From assembly GCA_951799405.1 (NCBI GenBank), contig OX637342.1, forward strand, positions 5,766,001-5,830,000: 64,000 bases of DNA. Direction: 5' to 3'. Origin of the DNA: Agapetus fuscipes (Eukaryota > Arthropoda > Insecta > Trichoptera > Glossosomatidae). The notes below the pieces were generated by a model. The model searched no databases. It was given only the letters and a program-made list of their open reading frames with translations, and was not told where the DNA came from. A program made the position numbers and the translations under genes. Shown in pieces: positions 31,691 to 43,377 of this stretch (position 1 is the stretch's first letter; every line of letters begins with the position of its first letter).

Positions 31691-32390
31691 ATCATTCATT
31701 AATATAATTAAAATTAAAAAAATATTACGAAATAATTTCTCGATGTTGCTCGCTCAACCAAATCGCTGATCATAGTGGATCATATTTGGATGGTAGAAAC
31801 TAGAAAGCAAGAAATAATTATCTTTATAAAAAGTAGGTATAAATTGTTTCCTAATGTTTTAAGGAATATGAATAGTAGGGGACTTGGCATTTTCAGGATA
31901 TTATTAAAATTTTACTTTACACGAAATTTGTCTTTTTTTTGTTAAAAAATTTTTTTTTTTGATTTCAGCTTACGGCTTTGTTTCCTACTTTAAAAAAATT
32001 AAATCAGAAAACAGAAACAGTAGGTTTTGAATATACAAATTGGCTTAGATATATTTTGTCAATGTTTAATAAAAAGGCAGAAGAAGCAAAAGTAGAATGG
32101 TTTATTAATTTGTTCAGACCTTTGCACCAACAAGTTCAAAAGTTTATATGTGTATCGATACTTGCAAATGAGCAAGAAAGCATTTAACCAGATAATCTTG
32201 CAAATTGCACTGAGCATCGCATGTACCAGTTTGTACAGAACAAGGAACATTAAGTTGCGCCTTGTAGTTGGTACAAGGATAATAGTAAATCGGCTCTTGT
32301 ATCAGATGATATCATATTGATTATAGATATGTATAAGTCCAAAGGAAATATCTGATCTTACATAAAACCTACTGGTGCAAAACCTACTGG
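31691..32390. other. Unassigned AT-rich DNA
   Basis: Nothing recognisable. The 69-codon frame at 31978 has no motif. Confidence 0.5.
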
Positions 32391-32751
32391 TGAAAGAAGT
32401 ATGCAAGGATAGAAAGAAATGGCGGTTGATCTGTGATGTTGGCGGCTAGGGTTTGTTAAAGTGAAATTGGTTTTATGATTTAGTTTTTTATGTCCATGTA
32501 TATATTGTTATTTTTATTCTTTGATTTTAAAAAATGTAATTTGTCATGTATGTTCCTTGACTTATAGGTTGTTATGCGGCTGACCACCCATAATATAAAA
32601 ATTGGTTCACTTTGCCAATGTCACCCCTGTTTCAGGGAAGGACGGCAAGAGTTGCAAGGCTTATGTTCATTTGAGATTGGGTTTTTATATTGTAGGTCCA
32701 CATGCGGCATGTGTTAGCGCGAAATTATACATATCTGCTTGTGGGAATGCA
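32391..32751 (+). mobile_element. LINE-1 3' end with last codons, left piece of an interrupted copy
   Basis: Starts in the final coding part (frame for ...EVCKDRKKWRLICDVGG and a stop) and runs through the 3' UTR, almost identical to 13550-13915. At 32751 it is interrupted by SINE A. The last five bases before the break, ATGCA, recur after the SINE. Confidence 0.9.
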
Positions 32752-33092
32752 ACGCAACGCAAACGCAACTAAGCTACACATATAGTGTAACTTCTTGCCG
32801 CGTTATCCCCGAAGGGGTCGCATGTGGCGAGTTGAACCTATTTATTTTTACAGGTAAGGGGGCCGGCCTTACGCCAACCACTTCAATTGAAGTGGTGTTT
32901 TCCCAGCTCCCGAGAGAGCTGGTACTCATTTATTGTGAAGGCTGAGTAAACCTTGCCGGTATTATTATTTTGGGGTTTGAAATAAACACCGAAATGGGAA
33001 ATCATTTCTGACACCCTCGCGCTCGGTGGGATTCGAACCCGAGCTCACGGCATGGAATGCAAGCACTCTACCAACTGAGCTATCGACCGGAC
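32752..33092 (-). mobile_element. SINE A, full length, inserted in LINE-1
   Basis: On the minus strand: the tRNA-like head from 33092 ('ccggtcgatagctcagttgg', A box TAGCTCAGTTGG; B box GGTTCGAATCCC), then 'agaaatgatttcccatttcg', 'gtttactcagccttcacaat', the hairpin-forming 'cacttcaattgaagtg', 'ggccggcccccttacctgta', 'gcgaccccttcggggataac', the end 'tagtgtaacttc...' side, and a tail of CGCAA/GTTGC units at 32752-32768. Flanked by ATGCA at 32747-32751 and 33093-33097. Transcription would be by RNA polymerase III from the internal A and B boxes. It depends on an unidentified LINE for mobility. Confidence 0.9.
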
Positions 33093-33145
33093 ATGCATTT
33101 AGTATAAATCTTAAATGATATATATCTTTGCAGCTTAGATTAGTG
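33093..33145 (+). mobile_element. LINE-1 3' end, right piece of an interrupted copy
   Basis: 'atgcatttagtataaatctt' to 'cagcttagatta', completing the copy begun at 32391. The tail is very short. Confidence 0.85.
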
Positions 33146-33188
33146 CACTATTTGATAGGGAAGCAAATCGATTCACTAATTTGTAAGT

Positions 33189-33200
33189 AATTCGTTAAGG
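33189..33200. repeat. Diverged 12-bp target-site duplication, left copy
   Basis: aattcgttaagg compared with aattaggtaagg at 33383-33394, 10 of 12 identical. It directly abuts the terminal sequence of element P5. Confidence 0.55.
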
Positions 33201-33382
33201 TATTTTTTATGGTTTGTGTATTAACACTGTGAAAATTCATGTTGATTGAATGTAATCTTACCTGAAGATGACCATATAGTTCAAAAACGTTTGTAAATTG
33301 TAATTCAAATAAATCAATATCGTGTGTGAAATAGAACAGTGTTTTAATCAGAAATAAGTTTTTTTTTTAAATACATAAAATC
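33201..33382 (-). mobile_element. Inverted-repeat element P5 (hammerhead-like motif)
   Basis: The left end is the terminal module on the minus strand ('tttgtgtattaacactgtga', 'aaattcat'), the same as in P2 and P4. It switches at about 33252 to a plus-strand arm: CTGAAGA, T, GACC-loop-GTTC (stem partly broken), then AAAAACGTTTG, and 'gtgaaatagaacagtgtttt'. 182 bp, non-coding. The left arm has lost its hairpin. Confidence 0.65.
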
Positions 33383-33394
33383 AATTAGGTAAGG
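33383..33394. repeat. Diverged 12-bp target-site duplication, right copy
   Basis: Matches 33189-33200 at 10 of 12 positions. Confidence 0.55.
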
Positions 33395-33439
33395 ATTTGT
33401 AAATAATTAGATAAACTACTAATAAACTAAGATACAAAT

Positions 33440-33718
33440 AAAGTGTAACTTCATAAAGGGTTCACATCTGACGAACCGAACCTAGATATTTTTTTTATAA
33501 GTGAGAGGGCAGCCACTTCAGCTGAAATTAGGGTTTCCCAGCATCTGAGGGGGCTTATATATGTTTCTTGTTGTTAAGGCTGAGTAAACCTTGTCAATAT
33601 TTTATTTTGGTTTTGAAATAAACACTGAAATGCGAAAGCGTTTCTGACACCCGCGATAAAATTCGAACCAGAGATCTTGGATTGAAGCACTCTACCAACT
33701 GAGCTATCGACTGGACAG
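33440..33718 (-). mobile_element. SINE A copy
   Basis: Minus copy, diverged: 'aagtgtaacttcataaaggg', 'cagccacttcagctgaaatt', 'gaaataaacactgaaatgcg', head 'attcgaaccagagatcttgg', 'gaagcactctaccaactgag', 'ctatcgactgg'. The C-rich and GGCC parts have decayed. A box TAGCTCAGTTGG is intact on the minus strand. Confidence 0.8.
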
Positions 33719-33949
33719 GAGCAAGGCTTAGGTAACAATAAGGTAACATAATAATATCATATTTTTACCTTAAGATAGTTACCTCAACTTTTAAGATTGG
33801 TCACAAAAGTCCTTCCAACCTATTAGAAAAAACTCGTAAAGGCTCTAGACGTGCGAACCATTTAAAAATAGCGGTGATTAAACAAATTAAAAAAATACTT
33901 TAAGAAAAAGCATTTCAATAAGCATAGCATTTCAATAAAGTACATTGAC

Positions 33950-34172
33950 TAAAGGTTGGTATGAGGCTGGCCACCCATACCGTAACAAAATATTCAGTTT
34001 TCCAATGTCCACTCTGTTTCAGGGAAGGTCGGCAAGATTTGCAGGACTTATATTGTAGATCCTTATGCAGCACGTTTAAACACAAACTTATAAGTGTCGC
34101 CTTATGTGAATGTATTTAATATGAATCTTAAATGCTATGTATATTTGCAACTTAGATTATATATATCTATGG
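33950..34172 (+). mobile_element. LINE-1 3' UTR copy, internally deleted
   Basis: Sense copy 'gactaaaggttggtatgagg' to 'tttgcaacttagattatata'. It lacks the 'ttcatttgagattgggtttt' part. Confidence 0.75.
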
Positions 34173-34609
34173 ATTCTCAGTACAGATGCATTAATAAATA
34201 ATTGTACACGGTAGCATTGCGCTTACATGAAATGAAACTGCAAATGGTTGTACGTAAATGTAATAAAATTAAAACAGACCATACGCTGCTGCCGAGTGCA
34301 AAAAAGGAAGTCAAACAAAAGTGCGTACCGTGCCGATGGCGGGCCGCGCATGGAGAGGCATTTTGCATTACCCCTAGATGCACTTTTAAGCAAATAATGC
34401 AGACAATGCAATGAGAAGTGTGGTCGGTGCAATAACGCTGCAAGAACTAAAATGCATACATGGAATATACTGTAAGGATGTGTCTGTGTGGAATAGTTGT
34501 TTGTTAGCTGTGCTAAAAGTTGTGCAGATAATTCAATCGAGTAAAAAAATCATGAACGATGTTCTACAATCTATGATATATCTGTATCCTAAGCTGCAAG
34601 ATATACCTA

Positions 34610-34857
34610 TCTATAATCTATAATCTAAGTTGCAAGGATATATTCATTCAAAGCTCTCAGATGTATGCCCACAAACAAACACGTGTAGTTCGCGCTTACA
34701 AATGCTGATTGTGTACTTACAAATAAAATCCAAACCTCAAATGAACATAAGCCCTGCAACTCTTGCCGATATTCTCTGAAATAGGGGTGACATTGGCAAA
34801 GTGAACCATTTTTTACAGTATGGGGGGTCAGCCTCATACCAACCTATAAGTCAAGGA
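34610..34857 (-). mobile_element. LINE-1 3' UTR copy
   Basis: Full-length minus copy of the common UTR block, tail 'tctataatctataatctaag'. Close to the partial copy at 8800. Confidence 0.85.
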
Positions 34858-35007
34858 ATTATATGAACATTTAAAATTCATATTAAATACATGCCCTTTG
34901 CACAGTTAGTGACAAATGCTACATGTGTATTTACAAATTAAGATTCAAACCCCAAATGAAGATAAACCCTGCAGCTTTTGCCGACCATTCTGAAACAGGG
35001 TTGACTG
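34858..35007 (-). mobile_element. LINE-1 3' UTR copy, partial
   Basis: A second minus copy directly behind the first: 'gaacatttaaaattcatatt', 'caaatgctacatgtgtattt', 'accctgcagcttttgccgac', 'cattctgaaacaggg'. Confidence 0.7.
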
Positions 35008-35821
35008 TGTTCCTTAACAAAAATCTTTAGGTGACCTGAAGCGATATTCTGAAAAAGTGAACACTTTGGATATGAATCCAAGTCCGAGCTTGCGAGCGAT
35101 TGCAAAAGAGCTCCACGAATAAAAAAAATCAGAGTACACCTTAATTGGACACGAATCGCTATCTCAGCCTTAAGGTCATAAGGAATTTAGCAGAATAGCG
35201 CTTTTGGGTTAGGATGGAATAAAACAGGCAGCGTATCAACAGCTTATATATTTCGTATGGAACAGGGGTCAACTGTTCAGGCACCGCCATGTTTTATTTC
35301 GTCCTATTTTCCAATATGTGCGGTTCTAGATCTACCGATGGCCGTCGAGACTTCAGCCCTTCAGTTTTTGTCATAAGGTCGTAGAAGAAATGTTTTTACG
35401 TTTGAAAGTAAATAATGATTGTAAAACTCTATTTTTTGGACTGTGTTCTTGTCAATGAATTTGAAGACTATTTTTGTCAATGTTTTTATTGTCCTTTCTT
35501 TCTGAATGCCCAAACCGCTTGAAATTAAAAAAAAATCTATAGCTGCTTTTGTCCAGGTATATTTACCGCTATTGATATTGAGAACGAAAAACAAATCATT
35601 GTCTTTCAGGATAATTTTATTTGTAGAATTTTCAGTACATTTGTGACTTCCGAGATCACCAAAAAGGTTCACTCATCCTTCATCATATTCATTAAAATCT
35701 TTCTCGGGATCTTCATCATTCACTTCAATACAAAACCGACATAAAATCAAATTTCATAGAGCTATAAATTTCAATGAAATTTAATAATACGTGTACGTCG
35801 AACTTTAGCTTTAGTTTTGAC
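35008..35821. other. Unassigned DNA
   Basis: A minus frame of 103 codons (35361-35672) shows no motif that I recognise. Otherwise no feature. Confidence 0.45.
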
Positions 35822-36740
35822 TTTTATTTTATTTATTTATTTATTTATTCTTAAAGATACCAACAGAACAAAGGAGTTGCACATACACAAAACACAAAAT
35901 ACAAATACATAAGAATCTCTAATGCTCCAATAAAAGGTACCTATCGCATAATCTTATTTTAACAATAATTGATGCCGGCGGTTCCGAACTTAAACGCACA
36001 TACAAAGTTACAAGTGTGGCCACACGCATACATACAGAATACAATGCTGTACAGCGATAACCAACGCACACACGCAAATTCATAGAACGTCACAGGCAAT
36101 GTCTATAAAATGCTTGAAATAATAAATAAATGCTTATAATAATGAAAAATAATAACAAAACCATAAAACTACACATAAGTTTTATAAGTATTACGTGAAA
36201 CAAGTAGTAGATAGATTAAGCCTGAGTAAGCACAAGAATAGAAATTATACACATGTTTATTTTGGTCCCTTCATTCAATTCCTTGTTAGTTCCATCTCTC
36301 CTCCTTGCCTCACCCATTTTACTCTCATTACAATTCATATTTTCACATTTTGAGTGTTCCTATTTATTTATTGCAGGAAACAATCAGTTTTCTGAACATT
36401 TGTAAATCAAGCAGAAAAAGAAGTAATATAAGTATTATGTGAAAACAAGTAGTAGATAGATTAAGCCTGAGTTAGCACAATAACATAAATTATACATAAG
36501 AAATAAAGAAGAATATTAATGAAAAATAATAATAAAACCATAAAACTACACATAAGTATTATAAGTATTACGTGAAACAAGTAGTAGATAGATTAAGCCT
36601 GAGTAAGCACAATAATAGAAATTATACATATGTTTATTTTGGTCCCTTCATTCAATTCTTTGTTAGTTCCATCTCTCCTACTTGCCTCACCCATTTCACT
36701 CTCATTACAATTCATATTTTCACATTTTGAGTATTCCTAT
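35822..36740 (-). mobile_element. 3' UTR and tail of the jockey/CR1-like LINE, with internal duplication
   Basis: The element ends on the minus strand in an (AAAT)n tail (35822-35855 read as TTTA units). A block of about 225 bases, containing the last 13 codons of the ORF and the following UTR, is present at 36561-36785 and again at 36186-36410. A third, shorter copy of its UTR part lies at 36430-36502. The duplicated copy still encodes LQMFRKLIVSCNK and a stop. Confidence 0.75.
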
Positions 36741-38185
36741 TTATATATTGCAGGAAACAATCAGTTTTCTGAACATCTGTAAATCATTCGAGTGAATATC
36801 GAGATCACCGCCTACCCTGTTATACAAATCATTGTAAGATCTCATCATTCTATTTATTGGATTTGAATACCCCACATTGGTGTTTTGTTTATTTATTCTG
36901 AATACTTCTGGGCGTCTTAACCTTACATTAGCGTGAAAGTTAATTCCCTCTAGTACTCTGCTATCAATAGTGCCGTTGATCATTTTATATAAAAACACAA
37001 GTTCGGATGTTGTACGTCTATTCGATAACTTTTCAATGTTGAATTTGATGAGACGCTCAGGGTATGTTAAGCTTCTACCATGGCCAAACCTTAAGGAGAG
37101 AACTCTCGTGAAATATTTTTGCACGCGTTCTATTCTATCACTATGCACGGCATAAGAGGGTGACCAAACATATGACAGATATTCAAGGGAACTTCGAATA
37201 AGTGAATAATATAAGAACAGTACACTTTGTGGGTTTTTAAAATTTTTGGTGACCCTCAACACAAAGCCAAGCATTTTGTATGATTTGTTAATTATATAAT
37301 CATAGTGACTTCGAAAGCTTAGCTCTGAGTCGAGAGTTATCCCTAGGTCCTTAATAACCTTGACACTTTTCAAGTTGGTACCATTTATATTATACAGGAA
37401 GGTTATCTTATTTATATTTTTTGTAAAACTGATTGAATAGCATTTATTAATATTTAAATTCATCTGATTTTCTATGCACCAATCAGATAAAGTATTAAGA
37501 TCAGTTTGAAGTTTACCGCAATCATGTTCACTATTTACTTGAGTAAATATTTTTAAGTCATCGGCATACATGAGATGATTACATTGCAGTTTGGATTTTA
37601 GATCGTTAACGAAAATCAAAAACAAGAGTGGACCCAAATGCGAGCCTTGTGGTACGCCTGACGTGATAGTCACAGGAGTGGAATCAAAACCCTTTACAGA
37701 AACCACTTGAGTTCTATTTGACAAATAGGATGTAAGCCAGTCAAGAAGTTTACCGGCTATCCCCATGTTATTTAGTTTCTGCAAGAGAATTTGATGGTGT
37801 ACACGGTCAAAAGCCTTGCTGAAGTCAGTGTAGATAGTATCTATCTGCATTCTATGGTCAAGACCCTCGCTCAAGACATTGATAAATTCAACTATGTTGG
37901 TACCTGTAGATTTTTTCGATACAAAGCCGTTTTGGGCCGTGGAAAGCATTCCCTTGACATGATGATAGATGTGCAAATAAACTAATTTTTCAAATATCTT
38001 ACCAAGGCATGGTAATAAACTAATTGGTCTATAGTTGGTCACAAGAGATCTATCTCCAGATTTGTATACGGGAGCAATTCTGGCTATCTTCCATAGCGAA
38101 GGAAAGATGCCTTCATCTAGTGATTTCATAAAAATTTTGTAGATTGGATTAATGATCACAGAAGCACACTCCCTTATAGGGATAT
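36741..38185 (-). pseudogene. Jockey/CR1-like LINE ORF2, reverse transcriptase to C-terminus
   Basis: Uninterrupted frame of 472 codons from 38159, and open further to about 38185, where homology stops at a (TA)n run (38180-38202). Residues counted from 38159: GIFPSLWKIARIAPVYKSGD (17-36), NYRPISLLP (42-50), catalytic motif A TDFSKAFD (111-118), SGVPQGSHLGPLLF (167-180), catalytic YADD (198-201), LNINKC (235-240), then the thumb and C-terminal region of jockey/CR1-type proteins. The apurinic-type endonuclease and ORF1 are missing, so the copy is 5'-truncated and cannot move by itself. The absence of stops or frameshifts points to recent insertion. The enzyme would copy the element RNA at a nicked chromosomal target. 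Jockey and CR1 clades are hard to separate by eye. Confidence 0.9.
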
Positions 38186-38202
38186 ATATATATATATATA
38201 TA
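38180..38202. repeat. (TA)n microsatellite
   Basis: About 11 TA units at the 5' truncation point of the jockey-like LINE. Confidence 0.85.
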
Positions 38203-38227
38203 GACTTGCAAATGAGTATACCAAAAT

Positions 38228-38292
38228 TTGTATGATAAAATAATAGCGCCTCTTAAACTTTTCATACATTTTTGGAAAACTCGTTTATTCCA
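38228..38292 (+). repeat. Foldback repeat D, fragment
   Basis: 'taatagcgcctcttaaactt', 'catacatttttggaaaactc'. A short piece of repeat D, assigned from the AGCGCCTCT core and the following CATTTTTGG. Confidence 0.35.
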
Positions 38293-38299
38293 GAAAGTT

Positions 38300-39902
38300 A
38301 TATAGGTACTCGAGGTAAGGGTCAAAACAAAAGGCAGAATCATTACTGGGAAAAAACAAATAGCCCATCAAATTGTTCTCTCAATGGGAACTTGAAATTA
38401 TCAAGATTTTGTTTCACTATCGACTTGCTGAGCATCTATCCATATTGAAGAATTTATTCCTTGAAGTCAGAATGCGATCGAGGTATCTGCTGTTGTTTTT
38501 TTTTTCAATTTGAATATTTAAGATAATATAAAGTTAAGCATAGAATTTTTCGAAGTCAATGTTTTTTTTCTAAATGCAGTTTATCTAAAAGACAAACACG
38601 AAACACGAAAAAATCCATGGACCATGTTATATTTGCAGTGTATCATACACAGAGCCAGTTATCACCAGAAAGCGGAGACGAAAGCCATCGTGTTGCTTCG
38701 ATAATCAGCTTTGAAAATGCTTTCCGCTCGTGGAAACAAAACATCGGCAGATAAAAAAACTGCGAATAGAACATGGGTAATCCCAAAAGAATCCGAAAAA
38801 AAATTGTCATAACGTTGATTTGTTTTTTGAGTACTGATTTGTATGAAGTACACCTCAAGAGCTCTCTGCTATCAAGGTACAATATAAAATTAAGTTTGAA
38901 AATACAAAGATAACGATTAATTTGTTTTTCTTTTGAATCTAGAATCAGCATTATAGGATATTTTTAAGAATAACTGAAGCGCCATATTTTACCTACTTAC
39001 TTTTAAATGAATTTGATTTATTTTTCATTCTTTCATGTTTTTTTATGAACTCCATCACCTCATAATATTAAAGTCGTATAGAACCAAAGGCGGCAATCTA
39101 CGTTTTTTTCTTAAATCAGATACGTATATATAAATAATCAGGAAATGATATCTTGTGTTTCTATATCCGTATCCCTTTTTTTAATACAATCCTAGATTGC
39201 CGAATTTGGTTCAAAACTATGCCTGCACCCGACAAGCGCGTGCCTTAGATCCTATCGGCACACTATGTGGCGCACACACACACTTATAGGTGACTCCCAT
39301 TGACTTATGATATCTGTGGACTAGAAATAATTTTAACGAAAATAGACAATACCTATATATACCTGTTCAACCTACTTATGAAAATGGTCATTAGTAAGAA
39401 AGGGAACAAAGAACTTCACAGTTGCATTCCCATGTGTATTAAAAAAGTCGGGCGAATATAAAAATGTTTCAAGCAGCTGAACAGACGCATGCGGTATAAA
39501 TATTGGGATTGATAAAGTTAAAAAAATTGAAAGGAAAAAAGCATTATGTCAATTGTCATGTATTGCAATTGGGTGTCAAAACACAAAATGGAGAAAAAAA
39601 AAAACATAAAATTTACCACGTAATAACATGTTTTGTTACAAAACTACAACTTTGATATGACTGAGACAAAAGTGGTAGATAGTACTCGTATGTATCAATG
39701 CAGTAAGTTGGTTACAGCTCCTCTATGTTATAACTCAAATGTGCCTACCATGTTGGGCGCCATCCAGAATGATATTAATCATGACATTCCGATCATCTCC
39801 TCAAGTACGTGGATGGTCGGTGTATGATATGTAGAGAAGGTGCAAGAAACCAACACCTAGCTGCGTCTAAACTCTAAAGCCTCCTACAGGCCTTGAAGGC
39901 AC
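38300..39902. other. Unassigned AT-rich DNA
   Basis: No gene is supported. At 38848-38868 'cacctcaagagctctctgc' resembles the SINE B end but is too short to call. Confidence 0.45.
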
Positions 39903-40185
39903 AAAGCCTTCTTCTTCTTCTTCGATGGCCCTACAGCTCATATCTCCCCTTGCCCTCCAACTCCTCCTGTCTACCGCTGCGGCTTTCCAGTCTGTCACCC
40001 GTAGTAGTTGGTTTGCGTCTTTCCTCACCTCATTCTCCCATCTCAGCCTAGGTATCTACAAGGAATACCGCACCAAAATTCTCAAGTGCTTTCTAGTGCC
40101 ACTTACCTCCATAGTTCCCTTACTCTCAGGACTTTTGCGTTGTTTTTTCCACTGTATCCTGGGATGTCCGAGTAGTCTGATACCG
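39903..40185 (-). pseudogene. C-terminal scrap of another LINE
   Basis: The minus strand reads PRLRWENEVRKDANQLLRVT, then DWKAAAVDRRSWRARG, ending in a run of glutamates from a (GAA)n tail at 39903-39925. G-R-P-x-x-R-W-x-x-x-V-x-x-D followed by W-x-x-x-A-x-D-R-x-x-W is the standard C-terminal signature of RT-endonuclease LINEs. Only about 60 codons are recognisable, with frame changes upstream. Confidence 0.6.
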
Positions 40186-40224
40186 GAGTCGGCAACGTAT
40201 AAGATATTTATGATTATTCAAACG

Positions 40225-40540
40225 TCGATAGTTCAGTTGGTAGAGTGTTTGCATTCCATGCCATGAGAACTCGTGTTCATATCCCACTGAGGGTGTCAGA
40301 AATGATTTCCCGTTTCGGTGTTTATTGCAAAACCCAAAATAAAATACCGGCAAGAATAAAATACTCAGCCTTCACAAAAACGAGTACAAGCCTTCTCGGG
40401 AACTGGGACACCCCCACTTCAACTGAAATGGTTGGCGTAAAGTGAGCCCCCTTATCTGTAAAAATATATAGGTGCCATTCACCACATGCAGACCCTTTGG
40501 AGAAAACACGGCAATAAATTACAAGATATGCGTAGCTTAT
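40225..40540 (+). mobile_element. SINE A copy, sense
   Basis: Head 'gtcgatagttcagttggtag' (A box), B-box-like GTGTTCATATCCC, then 'gtgtcagaaatgatttcccg', 'tttcggtgtttatt', 'aaaataaaataccggcaaga', 'cacttcaactgaaatggttg', 'ggtgccattcaccacatgca'. The 3' end is degraded. A second short piece of SINE A tail ('aacgcggcaaaagttacact', 'atatgtgtagcttgg') follows at 40607-40655. Confidence 0.8.
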
Positions 40541-40655
40541 AGCGTAGCGCCAATCTACGTTTGCTTTTGTAAGTACTTGAAATGACTGTATAAGATTTTT
40601 GTAACTACGCCTTTAACGCGGCAAAAGTTACACTATATGTGTAGCTTGGTTGTGG

Positions 40656-41510
40656 TATTCAAATATAGGGCAAACAAAAAAATGGGGCTCGATAGTAGGT
40701 AGAAAAATGTGCTCTCATAAGTCCTACAGTCCTACATTTTTTTAAATTTGTAATAGGTTCAGTTAATATAATTTTATTATCCATTTGTTTTGCAATAACG
40801 TGCTATTAGTTATCATTTCGCGTTATTGCCTTTCACCGCATTTAAGTCAATCTGTTTAAATTTAAAATCAACTAGACCAGCTGACAGCCTATTAATTTAA
40901 CGTCAGCTACTTAAACAGGCCATTTGTAATAACGTGAGAAATCTGAATTGTATTACATTATGGTCAACAAAACCTAATCAAATTTTCAAACCAATATCTT
41001 CGCATTAAAAAAATTCTTCTCCATGAAATCTGTTGCTCTGTTCTAGCAGCTAGCTTTTCATCCTTTTATCTAGTTTTCTAAGAGGACGTATGCATTATGT
41101 TTTTTTTTCACGGCAATTTACTGTAGTCCTGCAGCTATTTCATCATTCCCCATTTGAAGATTGCTTCTATTTCACAGGTTTTCAGATGCGTTAGCTCCTT
41201 TTTTTGGCTAATATATATTTTTTATAGTAATAATAATAGTTGCGAATACCTGATTTTGATTGTCCTAATTTCTTGCACATCTTAAGTCTGTTCACGATTT
41301 GATTTCTACAATTGCCAAGATAAGTCTTAAACAAGTTTTGTATATTTTTGCACATTTGTTTTTAAATATAATTAGATAAATTTATCAGATATAGTACAGC
41401 AACTTTAGATAAATAGTAAAATCAATTATTTTATTTAATAAAAATGTAGACAGCGTCCCTGAGACAGTATTTTTTTTGGATGATTTATAAAAAAAAGCTG
41501 AACACAGCAG
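40656..41510. other. Unassigned AT-rich DNA
   Basis: Nothing recognisable. Confidence 0.5.
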
Positions 41511-41514
41511 TCGA

Positions 41515-41600
41515 TTGAAACGCGTAGAGAAGATTCGAGGAGGTCTAGGTCCAGGAGTGAACTCAAAAAGGCTGTCGGTGAAGAAGAAGAATTTCATAAT
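41515..41600 (+). mobile_element. LINE 3'-end fragment
   Basis: 'tctaggtccaggagtgaact', 'aaaaaggctg', then a GAAGAA run. It resembles 'tacgtccaggagtggactgg' with 'aaaaggctga' at 62785-62815, the coding end of an RTE-like LINE. Short and low in certainty. Confidence 0.35.
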
Positions 41601-42286
41601 CAATTAGTCAGCGTTCATTTGATGTTATTTTTAAATTATTTGGATTAAATAGACTAGAAATTCCAATACGCTTACAAAAATATTTTTCTATGGAAAACTG
41701 ATTCATATCGAGATGTGAATAATTCAGAATAAATACGACAATAAACTTAATTTTTAATTGAAAGTGATGCGGAGATAGCGTTCAAAAATATTTTTCCAAG
41801 TTCTCAGAACCTCGTTTCTTCACTTAAGTTGATGGCATTTTTTTCTACGTTTTCAAAATCATTTGGTACTTTTGTAGTGACCGAACCAGAGCGGTGCAAG
41901 ACATTGGGAAAACCAAGAATAAGAAGACTGGATGAAGTACTCGTAGATTCAAACCAGGAATTGAAGAGCCTCAACTGTCTTGAAAATAAAAATCTCAGAA
42001 GAGTTCTGAATTATACCAAAAAAGGGGGTACTATTTTGATTTCAACCAAACTATAATACTCGTAGATTTGTGTAATATCCACATTTTTGACCCACGCTGT
42101 TTTAAGAGTTTTCTTTACATCGTTTTTATTTTTGACATACTGTGTACGCACATAACCAATACACCTTTCGGAAACGCTTTCAGGTTTAATATCTGTCTCC
42201 CTTGCACATGCTTACTTACGATCAGCCCTTCCTTTTCCTCAGGATATCGAAATACCAAAATCAGGACGAAAAATGATCTACAATAT
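41601..42286. other. Unassigned DNA
   Basis: Two 75-codon frames (41829-42056 and 42068-42295) without recognisable motifs. No gene is called. Confidence 0.45.
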
Positions 42287-42487
42287 CTTATCTAAGTTAC
42301 AAAGATATATTAAAACTTAAGATTGATATTCAATGAAGACAAGTTTGTAAGGCTCGCGCTTACAAATGCGAAAAAAAAACCGAATCCTAGCCAAATGAGC
42401 ATACGCCCTGCAACTTTTGTCTGCTTTTCCTGAAACCGGGGAAATGTTCGCAAAAAGTGTATGAGTAGCTAGCCTCACAAATGTTAA
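42287..42487 (-). mobile_element. LINE-1 3' UTR copy, probably split by SINE A
   Basis: Minus copy 'cttatctaagttacaaagat' to 'gtagctagcctcacaa'. The missing proximal end ('aacctgttagtcaaggaaat') appears directly after the neighbouring SINE A, at about 42778-42795, which suggests insertion into this copy. Confidence 0.65.
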
Positions 42488-42491
42488 TCAG

Positions 42492-42777
42492 CCACACAAA
42501 AAGTGTAACTTTTTGCCGCGTTCTTCCCGAAGGGGTCGCATGTGGTGAGTGAGACCTATTTATTTTATACAGGCAAAGAACCACTTCATTTGAGTTGGTG
42601 TTTTCTCAGCTCCCGTGCTCATTTATTGTGAAGACTGTGTATTTTGTTTGGGTCTGAAAATACTTTGCTGGTATTTTATTTTGGGCTTGAAATAAACACC
42701 GAAACGGGAAATCATTTTTAACACCCTCGGTGGGATTCGAACCCGAGCTCTCGGCATGGAATGCTAGCACTCTACCA
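42492..42777 (-). mobile_element. SINE A copy with intact tRNA-like head
   Basis: On the minus strand: 'gttggtagagtgctagcatt', 'ccatgccgagagctcgggtt', B box GGTTCGAATCCC, then 'taaaaatgatttcccgtttc' and the end 'gcgaccccttcgggaagaac'. A 25-base unrelated segment interrupts the middle, and the start of the head before GTTGG is lost at the junction with LINE-1. Confidence 0.85.
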
Positions 42778-42795
42778 ACCTGTTAGTCAAGGAAA

Positions 42796-43377
42796 TATTG
42801 ATCAAGGACAATATTATTATTTATTGGTATATACTGTTGATTCCTGTGCATGAAATTATTCATACAAATGTACCTATACAAGCTGTTCAGACATTTCAGA
42901 ACTTCCAAGTGTAATAAGTTACTATTAGTTGGATGATATTTTGGTAACAATGGACTCACGCCTCTTGCCTGTCTCATTCATAAATTTAGAGTTTTGGCAG
43001 TTGAAACAACATTATATACGGACATTTCGCCCTCCAGTGCTTGTTTGGCTCATCTATCATTTGTTAAAAATTGACCTCTCACTGAAATTGTCTAAAGAAT
43101 CACATTCTACACTATCGATAATGAGTGAGTGTTGTCTAAAATATTTTTTAAATCAATTCCCAGTTTTTATAAGAAATATTGGTTCAGTACACTGAAGACC
43201 ACAGGGAAAGAACAAAAAATGTCTGTTGAAGTAAATTATGAGTAAATCAAAATTTGAAATTTGAAATCTTGATCATAAAGAGCCTGAAATAAAGCCTATC
43301 ATAAAACAACCGGAAATACCACTAAAACTGTGATAGCGACTGTTGTTGCTTTCCAAATTTTGCAGGGCTTTAGATTC
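42796..43377. other. Unassigned DNA
   Basis: No feature recognised. Confidence 0.5.

Noticed and set aside
33020..33090. tRNA gene on the minus strand
   Set aside because: A and B boxes are present, but the sequence continues directly into the SINE A body, lacks a proper acceptor stem pairing and recurs with the same body elsewhere. The same applies to 42720-42777, 46165-46231, 59480-59546 and 60050-60120.
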